A stretch of DNA of 64,000 bases from Macrocystis pyrifera (GCA_031763025.1 JASSKH010000029.1:7440263-7504262); one strand, 5' to 3'; numbered from the stretch's first letter, positions 1 to 10,911 are shown. Notes: generated by a model from the letters alone, not told the origin. Program-made: numbers and translations.

Positions 1-67
1 CTGAATGGAGTTGTGCTTCTCGGGCGACGAGGAGCGGGTTAGACAACAACAACAACAACAACACCAA

Positions 68-208
68 ACGGTGATTTCTACTGATAACATACGAAAATAC
101 GGTAGGATTGAAAAAAAAAAAACCGGTGATTATTATTGATACGAAAATACCGTAGATTGTGAACAAAAAAAAACTGGTGATTTTTTTTTGTGTACGAAAA
201 TACCGTAG
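68..208. repeat. three-copy ~52-bp tandem repeat
   Basis: Three imperfect copies of a unit containing GGTGATT, then ACGAAAATACSGTAG, separated by A-runs. A short (ACA)n tract lies just upstream at 41-64. Bases 209-401 are pyrimidine-rich and show nothing recognisable. Confidence 0.8.
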
Positions 209-401
209 GGTTAGAAACCGACCCCTCTCATCTCTTTTTCTTCTCGCGTGTCCCCGTTTCTGTCGTTTTTTTTTTCGGTCGGGTCCTCTGTTCTCTCTCG
301 TCAGAGCTCTGAGTCTGGCCATGGGTCGACGTCTGACGAGGGCGTCCTCAGCGGCGCGGGAGTTTCGCTCACTTCGGAGGTGGGTGATAATTTTTGGTTC
401 T

Positions 402-514
402 TATTATTCGAGGAGCCATAGTAAATAGGACCTACGGTACACACAAAAAACTATACATTTTTGTGTTTTTACCAACAATACTTGGTCCTATTTTACTATG
501 GCCCCCCGTAAAAT
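402..514. mobile_element. MITE family A, copy 1
   Basis: A hairpin-like element of about 110 bp. The left arm CATAGTAAATAGGACC mirrors the right arm GGTCCTATTTTACTATGG, around an AT-rich centre. Intact copies elsewhere have ends TTACGGGGGACC...GGTCCCCCGTAA flanked by TA, as expected for Tc1/mariner-type MITEs. There is no coding capacity. This copy has diverged outer ends. Confidence 0.8.
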
Positions 515-654
515 AGCTTCTCTTGTGTTTTTGGGACTTTTGTTTATGCCCTTTTCGTGCTGTACTGTCCAGAAGCATGTGCCCAACTCTATTTCCAGGT
601 AATTTTTGTTCCCAATTGTCCCCGAAACGGGAGTGCATTCCTACGTGAAGGGGT

Positions 655-765
655 TAATTGACCCCTTTTTTTGGACTGCAGTCCCGTTTTGGGGACAAAA
701 CCAGTCAAATTCTAAGTAGTTTGTCCTCAAAAACGGGACTGCGGTCCTAAAAGGGTTTTGATTAT
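655..765. mobile_element. MITE family B, copy 1
   Basis: Inverted arms CTGCAGTCCCGTTTTGGGGA and the complementary CAAAAACGGGACTGC flank a centre with TCAAATTCTAAGTAG. The right end reads CTAAAAGGGTT. Better copies end in AAAAGGGTTAA, suggesting a TTAA target and CCC-starting termini as in piggyBac-type elements. Confidence 0.7.
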
Positions 766-1559
766 AACCTTCTTGGGACTTCAGAGGGGAAACATGACGG
801 TATGTAAAAAGTGACGGTTACGGTTACGGTCGCTGCTTGATTGGGGGGGGGGGGATACAATGGTTGGTGTCCTAGTAGTGACAATGGTTGATTGCGAGGA
901 GTCGTAGGGCACAGGGCGCAACATGATCCTACGTATGGTGCTCTGGTGCGTGGTCGCCGCTCGGTTAGTAAACTGTTTGTCATAATAACCAAAATTATAT
1001 ATTTTTAATATATATATATTTTGGTCTGTCTTCAACAGCATTCAAAAGGGGTTAAGAGAGGCGGAAGTAAGCTTCGTAACTAAAACAAGATGACGACTGC
1101 TATTGATTACTAGGGCTGCTGTGAGTTGGCTGAACTTGACTTCCCGGCCATTTGATTCATTGCCAACTGATAACTTGACTTTAGTTGGCTGGTCGACTGG
1201 CACTATCTGGCGTCAAACTACGTGTAGACGTATGCATCTATGCTGGTGCTCGATCTGACAGCTGTTGTTTTTTTTCATTTTAGAAATATACCTGGTAGAT
1301 GTATATTATAGATATGATGCAAAACATACAAAAAAATAAACGCTATTAATAGGCATTCGGCACTGCCATCCGCACGGCTTTTGCTTTTTTCATGCGCCAT
1401 GAGTTGCAGCAGACCTCTCAGCTCTTTCTCTCCCTCTTTGAGCGAGTGATGTCACGGGGAAATGCGCACCCCGTACGTATATAGCGAGAAAGCCTTCCAT
1501 GAACAAGAGAACCCAAACAGTCGGATGAGTTGGCACCGCTGCAATTAACACAAAAAGAG
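766..1559. other. intergenic, no gene seen
   Basis: No reading frame with protein-like composition was found. It holds an 11-base G run near 843 and one TACCTGGTA palindrome at 1289-1297. Confidence 0.6.
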
Positions 1560-2790
1560 GCTCAAGCTTAGTTTTGGGGAAAAAAACTACCTGGAATTAG
1601 AGTAGGTTATTTTTTTCAGTAGCAAAAACGATTCGATCTTGTATTTGGAGACCAAAAATATTGTTACTACTTGTACTGTACTACAGAGGGAGGAGAAACG
1701 CGGGAAGTTTGCATTATTATTTACTAAAATTTTGCACTATTTATTTTCCGAATCGGAGATGCAATCTGATCGACACACAATTAAATAATTAAAAAATGCG
1801 TGTTCTGTATTTCGTACTGGAAAAAGAGTTGACTTTTTATTTTCCGAGTTCGGGCACACGATATATTAACTTATGAAACAATTATTAATTTTCTGAAATC
1901 GGGGGGACACTACTACCCACGGCAAGAATTAGTGTGTGGTGCTTTCTTTTGCAGAAATCCGAAAAAATTCTTACTTTTTGGGACAACCTACTTGGAATTA
2001 GATTTAGGATACATTTTGCAGTACTGTAGATAAAAGGGGTTTCATCGTGTATCTGGAGACAAAATTAGTGTTTTTTTTTTTTGCAGCAATCCGTCAAAAG
2101 GCTTGTTTTTGGGGACAAACTAACTTGGAGTTACGATAGGGTGCGACACTTTTTTTTTTTTTTTTTGTGAAGAAAACGCTTCAATCTTATTTTTTGGAGA
2201 CAACCTACTTGGAATTAGTGTAAGATTTTTTTTTTTTTCGTATACCAAAAGAAACACAAGTGATTGTTGGGGACAGAGTACTTGAAATTCGAGTAGGACA
2301 TGTTATACAGTAGAAAAAAAAAGGATAAATCTTAGTTCTGGGGACATATATTATACTACTTGGGGATATCCTGTAGGGAAAAAAAAACGCTTGACCCTTC
2401 TATTAATAGGGCAAAAATTGCAGTCCCGTTTTGGGGTCAGACCATTCAAATTCTATGTAGTTTGTCCCCAAGAGGATTACTATTATATTAATAGGGCAGT
2501 CCTCAAAGGGTTAAATTTTATTTTTGGAGACAACTTGGAATTGCTGCCGTACATTTTATTTTGCAGTACGGTAGAAAGGCACAAACTCATTTTTGGGGGC
2601 AGAATGCTTGATACTACTACTGTCTAGTAGAGGATGCTTTTTGCAGCAGAAAAAGGTTTTGAACTTTTTTGGGGGGGACAGACTACTTGGGAATTAGGAA
2701 TTAGACTTATGCCCATTTTGCTGCACTTCGGAAAATGTTTCAATGTTATTTTTGTAACAGATTATTCGGAATTGAACCTTTTTTTTTTGC
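1560..2790. repeat. degenerate ~90-110-bp repeat field
   Basis: About ten diverged units share the phrase GGGACAACCTACTTGGAATTAG, shortened or altered in each copy, followed by a T-run and a CAGTA(C)GTAGAAA phrase. The phrase resembles the arms of MITE family B, so the field may be an expanded and decayed derivative of it. The short reading frames here are repeat by-products. Confidence 0.65.
2415..2515. mobile_element. MITE family B, copy 2
   Basis: It has TGCAGTCCCGTTTTGGGG, a centre CATTCAAATTCTATGTAG, TTTGTCCCCAAG and an end CTCAAAGGGTTAAA. The inner right arm is interrupted by an ATTACTATTATATTAATAGG segment. Confidence 0.6.
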
Positions 2791-4339
2791 GTATTCGGAT
2801 AGCAACTGCTTGCAGTTTTGAGAATGGTGACGTTTTTTTAAATGGAAGGAAGCATTAGGCTGTTACCCATGCGGTTCAGATTTTGAGCTTCAGGTTTTGA
2901 CCCGATGTCATTTTCAGCTTGCCAAGTTCGCAAGTCGAAACAGTCTTCTTATTCATATGCGAAAAACTCAGATTGACTGCGTGCAGAAATTCGAGCAAAC
3001 GCCGAGATCAACTTCCGTTGTTGTGGTCTGGCGCCGCGAAGAGAGTCGCTGAGCGTGCTGCACTGCGCCCAGGGCCCTAGCGTCCGGGCCGACGCTGACT
3101 ACCTCTGGTCTGGCGGCGAAGAGACGTACCGAGTGCGCTAGAGTCAACCTGTCTTGGCGCTTTGTATTTTGTCACAATGTGACTAACTGCTGCTGCTGTA
3201 GTCTACAATTATGTATCCACGGAGAGGTGCGCGCCGAGTGTGGTCCTCTTGGTATCTAGGCCCGAGCCCGCGCCAGCCGACTGCAGTCTGGCCGTGGAGA
3301 GACGCGCCGCCCGCCGACTGCGCGTCGGGCGCGACCCAACGTCGCAATACAGCTGTGCCACCATCCAACTCATCGATCGTTCTGCTGCTGCTTGCTGTCG
3401 TGGATAACATCTTGAATTTAGAGACCATCCCATTTTTCGACTCGAAAATCTTGATTCTCAAATCGAAAAGATTGCGTTAAGATTTTTGCATATTCGGAGT
3501 GCATAAGCAGATGATTCCATTTTTGGGATCGAAAAATACAAATGTGAAGCTCGAAATCGAACCGCATAGGAAACGGCCTTAAATTATTCTTTTTTGGGGA
3601 CAAATTACCTGTACTTGGTATTTCAAGACTGCAGTCCCGTCTTGAGGACTAACTAGTCAAATTCTAAGTGGTATGTCCCCAAACGAGACTCCAGCTCTAA
3701 AAGGGTTAAAGCTTAAGACTGAAAGTAGGTACGCAGTGGGGTGTCGATTTATTTTTACTTGCACCCGTGGGCGTACTGCTGGGCTGCTGTGTACCGGTAT
3801 CCTTGCCCCCTCACGCTCTGAGAAACTGACATCAATCTGTCCCTCAGTATGGTGACCGTTCCGTTTAATTTCGATATAAAAATCGTCCCTATATTTTGGG
3901 ACATAGTATATGGTACTATTTGTATGCTGATTGCTGATGAAGCTTTCTTACCCTTTTCTACTGCTGTACTCGTGGTGCAAAAATGATGCCGCTGTAATTC
4001 CAAGCAGTTTGTTCCCGAAAACATGCCTGCAGTTCTGAAGTTTAGAAGGATCTGTGGTCTGTGCTGGTGTCGAACAGAAAACGTTTGCAAGGATACCTGG
4101 TACAAGAGGAGTTACTCACAGGAGTAGTCTCGAAACATCTGTACATCATACTGCTGTTGTACTCGCATACCCGGTGGAATTTAAACACCCTGGACATTAG
4201 ACAGTAGTCCAGTTGTCTGTTGATAGCTTCCTATTGCAATTGACTGTCAAATGGGGTCCCTAATTCCAGTTCATTGAAACGCATGGAGGTCTTCTGTGAT
4301 CCAGACAAATTATATTAAATAGCCCCTACCTGGCCTACT
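2791..4339. other. intergenic, no gene seen
   Basis: A GC-rich island at about 3000-3400 shows no splice-consistent or recognisable protein frame. A family B MITE lies at about 3630-3708 (CTGCAGTCCCGTCTTGAGGA to CTCTAAAAGGGTTAA). One TACCTGGTA sits at 4094-4102. Confidence 0.5.
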
Positions 4340-6660
4340 GTCCAGACAACTCCATTTTATGGGCAGACTCCGTAATCAATGGTCCGGACAATTCCAATTA
4401 ATGGACCTTCTCCTAAATAAATTGTCCGGCCAATGTTAGTTAATGGACCGTCTCCTAAATCAATTGCCGCGACAATTCCAATCAACAGACCGTCTCCTGG
4501 ATCAATTATCCCGACAATTCCAATTAGTAGATGGCATGACCCGGGCAGCATCCAGGGGAGCCACTGGCCTATATCTTTGACAAGGAATTACATGTAGAAT
4601 ACGCGCGTTCGGCTTATTGCAACACTTGTAAAATTCAGTAAAAATGGAATATAGACGAGACGTATTACGCAGCTTGCAAAGTTGAGTATCAACTACTTGA
4701 TCAGTCGAACTCACAGCTGACGTATTTCATAATTTTATAAAATTTGTAGACGGCCCCCCAAATAAGCTGGCCGGATAATTTCAATTAATAGACTGCCGCC
4801 AAAATTAATTGTCCCGACAATTCCAATTAACAGTCTCCCGGATCAAAGTGGCCCGACAAACCCAATTTATACGCAGTCCCCAAAATCAATTGTCCGGACA
4901 ATTTCAATTAGCAGACCGCCTTCTAAATCAAGTGTCCGTGCAATTCTAATTGATAGACAGTATGCAAAATCAATTATACGGACAATTTCAACCAATACAA
5001 AATCTCCAAAATTACTTCTTCAGACGATGCCATTGGTATGAGTCTCCTAAATCAATTGCCCGTACGTTTCAAAATATCAGTGCATACGGATTGTTTTGTT
5101 TCGTGAAACGTTTTTTTAATGATTTACATCTGAACACATGGGCTAGGCGGTATCTAAACGTTCTACGTACGGACATATAGTACAAACCTAAAGTTGAGGT
5201 GTCCCCCCCTTTTCTGCTTATGCCTTGGACAACAAACCTATCAATAGACTACCGCCCCTACAGCAGAATCACGAAGTTGTCTATTAATTGGAATTGTTCG
5301 GGCAAGTGATGTCAAAGACCGTCTAGCAATTGAAATTGTTTAGACAATTGGTCTTGGATACTGTCTATTTATTGGGTTTGTTCCGACAACCGACTTGAGA
5401 GACTTAACTGTAATGCTTTGAAGAATTGATATCTGGTACAACTGTAATTGTCCGGGCAAAAAGAAATAGACTATCAATTGAAATTGCCCTGACAAAAGAT
5501 TTCAGAGACTGTCCATTAATTGACATTGTCTGAACAATTGATGTATGATGCTTTTAAATAATTGGAATTGTCCAGACAAATGATCTCGGAGACTGCCTAT
5601 TGATTGAAATTGTGCTGACAAATGATTCACACGCTGTCTATTGATTGGAATTGCGTGAACAATTGATTTCGGGTGATTTACATGGATTGGACTTGTCGGG
5701 GCAACCGCTTTGGGAGACCGTCCATAGTTGGAATTGTCCGGGCATTTGGTTTCGGAAGCGATCTACTCATTGGAATTGTCATGACTATCGAGTTTAAGAG
5801 GGCTCTGTTATTCGCAAGCTGGCAGCTACTTGTGGCACTACATTTGATTTGGTCAGTACACAACAATACCATGCTGGTATTGCCTCTGCAACAAGTTGGG
5901 GAACTTCCCTGTATACCCATTCATTTGCTGGGTGCTTTATTGTGCCACATTAGGAGTAGTATCAATTCAATGGGGAGTGCATCTTCATACAATAAATAGG
6001 TACGTGGCCATGACGTTTATCGAGCGATTGATTTCTTGGGCGGCATCTGAAATGGGTTGTGCGGATAATTCCAACTACTTTCCAATCGCCGAAGTCCGTT
6101 TGGATAATGCCATTTAATTCACAGCACCCAAAATCAATTGTTTGGACACTTCTATTTAATAAGCAGCCGAAATCAATTGTTCAGACAAATCCCATTAGTA
6201 GTCAGCTCCCGAAATCAATTGTCTGGACAATTTCAATTAGTGAACACCCGACATCAATTTGTCTGGACAATTCCATTTATTCGACCAGCACCCGAAACCA
6301 ATTTACTGGATAGTTCCAATTAGTTAGCGGTCTCCGCAATCAATTGGTTAGACAATTCCAGTTCATAGACAACACTCGAAACCTATTGCTCACACAATTC
6401 CAATTAATAGATGGTCTTCGAAATCAATTGTCTGGGCAATTCCAATTCATAGACAATCGCCGGAAACAAGTGTCTTGCCAAATTCAATTAGCGGACAAAC
6501 GCCGAAATCAGTTGTCTGGACAATTTTCAATTAATGGGCAATCGCCGAAATCAATTGTATGGACAATTCCATTTAGTAGGCAGTCGCCAAAACCATTCGT
6601 CAAGATAAATCTACTTAGCACACAGTCTCCTGAATCAATTGTAAACACGATACGAGTAGA
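4340..6660. repeat. ~43-bp minisatellite in forward, inverted and forward blocks
   Basis: Dozens of degenerate units of the form AATCAATTGTCCGGACAATT, then CCAATTAATAGAC and GTCTCC. They run forward at about 4350-5080, reverse-complemented at about 5270-5800, and forward again at about 6050-6660. The core AATTGTCCGGACAATT is a perfect 16-base palindrome. Open frames across it (for example 6344-6796) have a periodic translation that follows the repeat, so no protein is called. Confidence 0.85.
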
Positions 6661-6935
6661 CTATTGCAATAGGATTTGTCCAGAGAGTGTGAATTTTTAT
6701 AGCGGCACGTTACCTACTGCAGTGGCTTTTACATCCAATATAAACGTACCAGGTGCGTATTTGGTACCTGGTACGTTCGTAGTGATCGTACTCTAATTCC
6801 AAGTAATTTATCTCCGAAACATCTGGCGTGCAGATTGTACATACGACACAGATATTTTGTACCAGGTACAGTATCCCGTACCATGCTTCCGTGTATAGAA
6901 AGCAAAAATGCCCGGCAAATTTTCATGTGTGCGGG

Positions 6936-7009
6936 GGGGATATAGCTCAGTCGGCTAGAGCGTTTGTCTCATAAGCAGAAGGTCGAGAGTTCGAGCCTCT
7001 CTATCCCCG
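6936..7009 (+). tRNA. tRNA-Met (CAT)
   Basis: The cloverleaf is complete and has no intron. The acceptor arm GGGGATA pairs with TATCCCC, followed by T8-A9. The D arm is GCTC...GAGC. The anticodon loop CTCATAA gives anticodon CAT. The T arm is GAGAG-TTCGAGC-CTCTC, and the discriminator base is G. A 4-base variable region with a standard D loop fits elongator tRNA-Met; the initiator form is less likely but not excluded. Box A (TAGCTCAG) and box B (GTTCGAGCC) are intact, so it could be transcribed by RNA polymerase III. A T-run starts 7 bases downstream and could act as terminator. Confidence 0.95.
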
Positions 7010-7011
7010 CA

Positions 7012-7150
7012 CCTTTCTTTTTTATTCCCTACAGTGTTTTGGGTTTTTTTTTTTCCTCTTTTTTTCATGTTGTGTTTTTACCTTTCTTTTTTATTCCCTA
7101 CAGTGTTTTGGGTTTTTTTTTTTCCTCTTTTTTTCATGTTGTGTTTTTGC
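7012..7150. repeat. 69-bp tandem duplication after the tRNA
   Basis: Two nearly identical T-rich copies start at 7012 and 7081, each containing TTTATTCCCTACAGTG and CATGTTGTG. They lie immediately downstream of the tRNA and duplicate its T-run terminator region. Confidence 0.9.
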
Positions 7151-7789
7151 TCTTTCTTTTCCTGGTTGTAGATGCCACCCTACTATCCTACTATCTGGCA
7201 TCCAGGACACTAATCTGTGGTATTATAGTACTGTAGGCGTGTGCCGGGAAAATGGGAGGGGAGAGGGAGATACGTAGACACAGATGTTTTTTTTACGACG
7301 CTTTGCTGACATTCAGATTTCCGGCCTTCGTCACGTTAAAACTCCTGCAAGCTGCAAGCTGGCCTGCTGATGAATTGAATTGATTATTCTGTTTTCAAAG
7401 TTGTTTTTTCCTATATATATGATATGATATGGTTCGATGATACGACACCAAGTATATATGGTACATCATACCTGGTACGTACGTATGTACGTATGCTCGA
7501 ATATATATTTATATATGTTGTTTTACTTAGGTATGTTTTCGTTTTTTTTTGTTTCGCCCCTGAATTATGCGTTTTCGATGTACCTGGTATGAAATATTTG
7601 TGTTGTCGAGTCCGCAGGCCATGAAAGTGCACATATGCGTGGTATACATGAACACATGAACGTCGAAGCCGCGTTCGTCCGCTTTTGAAGGCCGATGGTA
7701 TTACGTACAGCAGTAGTTTTGTTTTTGTTTGTTCGTTTGTGTTTTGTGGTGGTACAATCCCGTCAAGGTTTCGACTTATTTCCACTCTT
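7151..7789. other. intergenic, no gene seen
   Basis: AT-rich and featureless except for two TACCTGGTA palindromes at 7469 and 7581. Confidence 0.5.
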
Positions 7790-8140
7790 CACATTTAAGT
7801 TTTTCATTTTTTTGTGATCGTATGTATTGCCTTTTCCCCTTTAAATTTCGTCTGTTTTTATACCTCAATTTTTGTGATGGTATGGACTAATCCCGTTAAT
7901 GTTCCTCGTTTTTTTACCTGACTTTTTATGTGATATGGAATTTCCCGAGAATTTCCCTTTTTTTGTTTTCTTTTTGTTTACTTTGTATGTGATGGTATGG
8001 ACTTTTCCCGTTACATTTCCTATTCTTTTTTTTCCATTTTTTTTATACTTTCCTTACGCGATTATAGACTTTTCCTGTTTAGCTTCTTGTATGTTTTTGT
8101 TTTGTTTTGTGATGTGGACTATTCCAGTTAAATATATATA
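7790..8140. repeat. T-rich degenerate tandem repeat upstream of the PP2C gene
   Basis: Five to six diverged units of roughly 60-80 bp share TTTTTGTGATGGTATGGAC and TTCCCGTTAA-like phrases. The tract ends about 30 bases before the first PP2C exon. It may be part of a 5' intron or of the promoter-proximal region. Confidence 0.6.
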
Positions 8141-8179
8141 TGTATTTTGTCCTCTGTATGTTCGTCTTCGCAGGAGGCC

Positions 8180-8276
8180 ATGGGGCTGGGAAGAGGCATG
8201 AACGTGGAGCCGCACTCTCTGCTGGCCGCCACGGCCCAGGAGGAAGTCCCCAAGTATGTCCCTCCCGCTCTCAGAG
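8180..8276 (+). CDS. PP2C-type protein phosphatase, exon 1 (gene runs 8180-24567)
   Basis: First recognised exon of an 11-exon gene for a metal-dependent Ser/Thr phosphatase (PPM/PP2C family), which removes phosphate from phosphoserine and phosphothreonine using two Mn/Mg ions. Joining the 11 exons gives about 787 codons with consistent phases at every junction. Exon 1 starts at ATG 8180; a second in-frame ATG is at 8198. A CAG acceptor-like site at 8171-8173 leaves room for an upstream exon. The exon encodes a 32-residue leader ending in KYVPPALR (residues 25-32). The donor is AGAG|GTGAGT at 8276/8277, phase 1. The split codon GCT with exon 2 is in frame, whereas a duplicated donor 20 bp downstream would shift the frame. 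The N-terminal motif resembles the Y-[IV]-P-P-H-L-R motif of DDX3/Ded1-type helicases; a shared role is only a guess. No signal peptide or membrane segment is visible, so the product is probably cytosolic or nuclear. Confidence 0.8.
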
Positions 8277-8304
8277 GTGAGTTTCCGCTCTCAGAGGTGA
8301 GTTT
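8265..8304 (+). repeat. 20-bp tandem duplication of the exon 1 splice donor
   Basis: The unit CCGCTCTCAGAGGTGAGTTT is repeated head to tail. Both copies carry a good AG|GTGAGT donor. Use of the first keeps the PP2C frame. Use of the second adds 20 bases and leads to a stop in exon 2. Confidence 0.9.
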
Positions 8305-8469
8305 TACACTCTTTTTTCCATTGTATTAAATAGTACGTGCGGCACTGCTGGACACTAGACTATATCTGATTCAAATTCCGAGTAATTTGTCCCCTTAAAA
8401 CGCGAGTGCGCTGCTCCTAACATTTTCTGCCCTGCATGCAAGGCAAAATATTTTGGGACTGACCGGGCT

Positions 8470-8586
8470 CCTTAACGCTTGTAGAACTGCAGTCCCGTTT
8501 TCGGAAACAAACTACTCAGAGCTTGACTGATTTGTCCCCAAAACGGAACTGCTATTCCCAAAACTGCTATCCTCAAAGGGGTTAAG
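8470..8586. mobile_element. MITE family B, copy in intron 1
   Basis: It has CTGCAGTCCCGTTTTCGG, a short centre, TTTGTCCCCAAAACGG and an end CTCAAAGGGGTTAAG. TTAA also lies just left of it at 8472-8475. Confidence 0.7.
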
Positions 8587-9346
8587 ACCCAGATTTTGCG
8601 ACCGAAAACGACAAATAAGTGTGTTTTTTTCAACTGTATTGCCCTCTTACCACTAAATACCAAAATATGACTATCGTTTATATTGAGTATTTGTATGCAG
8701 TGGGCGCCCGCAGTTGAGAAACATTGGGCTAAAAAAAAAACTGGCTCGGATCGGCACGAAAAATAAGAAAATTGGGTTAAGAAACACGGCTCAACATTAG
8801 GACCAATTCTGAGTCCCGTACAATAGAGTTAGATCAAGGTCGGAAAAAAACAAAAGACGTTGAGCCTGGACACCAAATTGAGTTTTTTTTTTTAACACAG
8901 GGCGCCCCACTGCCGTACAAAGGTTCCCCATAATTCGATACAGAGTGGTGGACTAGACTATAGTGTGAGCGTACTCTGTCCCGAATTATAGTGGTCGTTT
9001 CTATTGATTATGTATGTACAAAAGTTTACTATACTTCGGCGCAGAGTGGTAGACTAGACTGTTACGGAGACCCCATGGTAAATAAGCCCACAATAAGCCC
9101 CAATCACTCACTTTGGTGCGTTGTATCTCAAGAAGTACTTGGTGAATCGAAAATGGTGTCGTGTCCAAAATACGCCGTTGACGATAGGTCTTCCATCGAT
9201 GTTGCAGCAGTAGTAGTTGTGTTCTTCGGAAACACATTGAGAAGCCTCTCCCCTCCTCCTGTTTTGTCAGGGGCCACCTTTTAGTGTGAGCGTCTTGTGT
9301 GTAAGTCGTTGCATTGAATTTCGCGTACTCTATCTATTGTGTCCTC

Positions 9347-9455
9347 TATTACGGAGGACCGTAGTAAAGAGGACCTACGGTACACACGAAAACCTATCTA
9401 TTTCACTATTTTTACTGACAATATTTGGTCCTATTTACTATGGTCCCCCGGAATA
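9347..9455. mobile_element. MITE family A, copy in intron 1
   Basis: Runs from TATTACGGAGGACCGTAG to GGTCCCCCGGAATA, with the usual CTATYTATTT centre. Arms are well conserved. Confidence 0.85.
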
Positions 9456-9485
9456 GTTGAAGAGCGCTTGTTACGGCTCAACTCC

Positions 9486-9573
9486 TTTGGTGCTGCAGTC
9501 CCGTTTGGGGGACAAAGCACTTAGAATTAGAGTGGTTTGTCCCCAAATCGGGACTGCAGTACCAAATGGGTTA
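9486..9573. mobile_element. MITE family B, copy in intron 1
   Basis: GCTGCAGTCCCGTTTGGGGG and TTTGTCCCCAAATCGGGAC form the arms around CACTTAGAATTAGAGTGG. The right end is AAATGGGTTAA. Confidence 0.75.
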
Positions 9574-9599
9574 AGATTGTCACGGGGTCCTCGGTTATA

Positions 9600-9990
9600 T
9601 AACCCTTTTGGGACTGCAGTCCAGTTTTTTTGGAGGGACAAGAAACACTCCGATTCTTAAGTAGTTTGTCCTCCAAACGGGATTGCAATCTGCTTTAAAA
9701 GGGCTGGTACCCACTTTTTCGGGGACGAAAACACTCCGATTCTTGAGTAGTTTGTCCTCAAAACAGGACTGCAATCTGCTTTAAAAGGGCTGGTACCCAC
9801 TTTGGGGACAAAAACACTCCGATTCTTAAGTAGTTTTTAAGTAGTTTGTCCTCAAAACGGGACTACAATCTGCTTTGAAAGGGCTGGTACCCACTTTTTT
9901 CGGGGACGAAAACACTCCGATTCTTAAGTAGTTTGTCCTCAAAACGGGACTGCAATCTGCTCTAAAAGGGCTGGTACCCACTTCCATATT
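9600..9990 (+). repeat. tandem array of half MITE-B units
   Basis: Four units of 83-98 bp, each with AAAACACTCCGATTCTTAAG, TTTGTCCTCAAAACGGGAC, GCAATCTGCTTTAAAAGGG and CTGGTACCCACTTT. One unit has an internal 12-base duplication, TTAAGTAGTTTT. The units look like right halves of family B joined head to tail. Confidence 0.8.
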
Positions 9991-10030
9991 TGTAAGTATT
10001 TGCGTTTTGTTGAATGTCTAAATTTGTCGG

Positions 10031-10117
10031 TATTTTAGCCATTTATTAATACTACTCTGTATTTTAGCCATTTATTAATACTACTCTGTATTTTAGCCAT
10101 TTATTAATACTACTCTG
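10031..10117 (+). repeat. 29-bp perfect triplicate
   Basis: The unit TATTTTAGCCATTTATTAAT plus ACTACTCTG is repeated three times without visible change, inside PP2C intron 1. Confidence 0.95.
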
Positions 10118-10250
10118 TCCCTAATTACAACGACCGTTTTAATATACTGCCCGGTATTTATATATAAAAGGTCTTGCATGTTGAGGGACAACCCGGTATT
10201 AATGTATAAGAGGTCTTTTTGTAGAGTGGTAGCTCTTTGTGACATATATC

Positions 10251-10350
10251 ACTGGGGGCCATAGTAAATAGAACCATATATTGAAGGTAAAAATAGCGAA
10301 ATACATAGGATTTTGTGTTTACCTTAGGTCCTGTTTACTACGGTCCCCGG
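10251..10350. mobile_element. MITE family A, copy in intron 1
   Basis: CATAGTAAATAGAACC pairs with GGTCCTGTTTACTACGGTCC. The outer ends are eroded. The centre is in the opposite orientation to most copies. Confidence 0.75.
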
Positions 10351-10520
10351 TGGTAGTACCTTTTTGGCAGGTAGCAAACTCGTTGCGTACGAAACCTGTC
10401 GGAATTTCTTTATGATAGACCCTTTAAACCTACTGCACGACACACGCCCCGTGTATGCCTACACACCAAGCGTGCAAAGATGGGAAGGAAAAGGAGTCTT
10501 GAGGAAATTTCCGATCTCAC

Positions 10521-10556
<36 letters not shown>

Positions 10557-10661
10557 CCTTCTTCCAAATATATGCCGGTTTTGTCTGACGGTCACTGTCA
10601 ACGTCGTCCACCACCCTCTCAACCCATCCCCCTTCCTCCCCCTTCCCCCCTCATTTTCCAG

Positions 10662-10911
10662 CTGCGAACTCTGCAAGCGGTGGCAGCGGCAGCGGTGGCG
10701 GTGCCGCCAGTGCAGGTGTTAAAGCAGGAGGTGGGGGGAAATACATCCCGCCTGCTATGAGGGCGGCAGCTAGGGCCAAGGAGGCCGCGGCGGCGGCGGA
10801 AGCGGCGGCGGCTGCCGGGGTTGGGACGGAGGCGAAGAAAGCGATGACGGGAGGCGAGAGCCCAAGGCCGGCCGGTTCCCCCTCTCCGAATGACGCCTCC
10901 GGAGACGAAGA
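10662..10911 (+). CDS. PP2C phosphatase, exon 2
   Basis: The acceptor is TTTTCCAG at 10654-10661 and the donor GA|GTGAGT, phase 2. It encodes a Gly/Ser-rich linker, then a second copy of the short motif, KYIPPAMR (about residues 59-66), followed by an Ala/Lys/Glu-rich stretch that could be helical and an acidic tail ending near GDEE. The two motif copies, VPPALRAA and IPPAMRAA, look like an internal duplication spread over two exons. Confidence 0.8.

Noticed and set aside
4340-6660. CRISPR-like array
   Set aside because: Units are degenerate along their whole length with no conserved repeat/variable spacer pattern, and the window is eukaryotic.
6344-6796. 150-codon frame with periodic Asn-Gln-Leu-Ser-Gly-Gln-Phe pattern
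   Set aside because: It follows the 43-bp minisatellite exactly; the periodicity is of the DNA repeat, and the other blocks have no matching frame.
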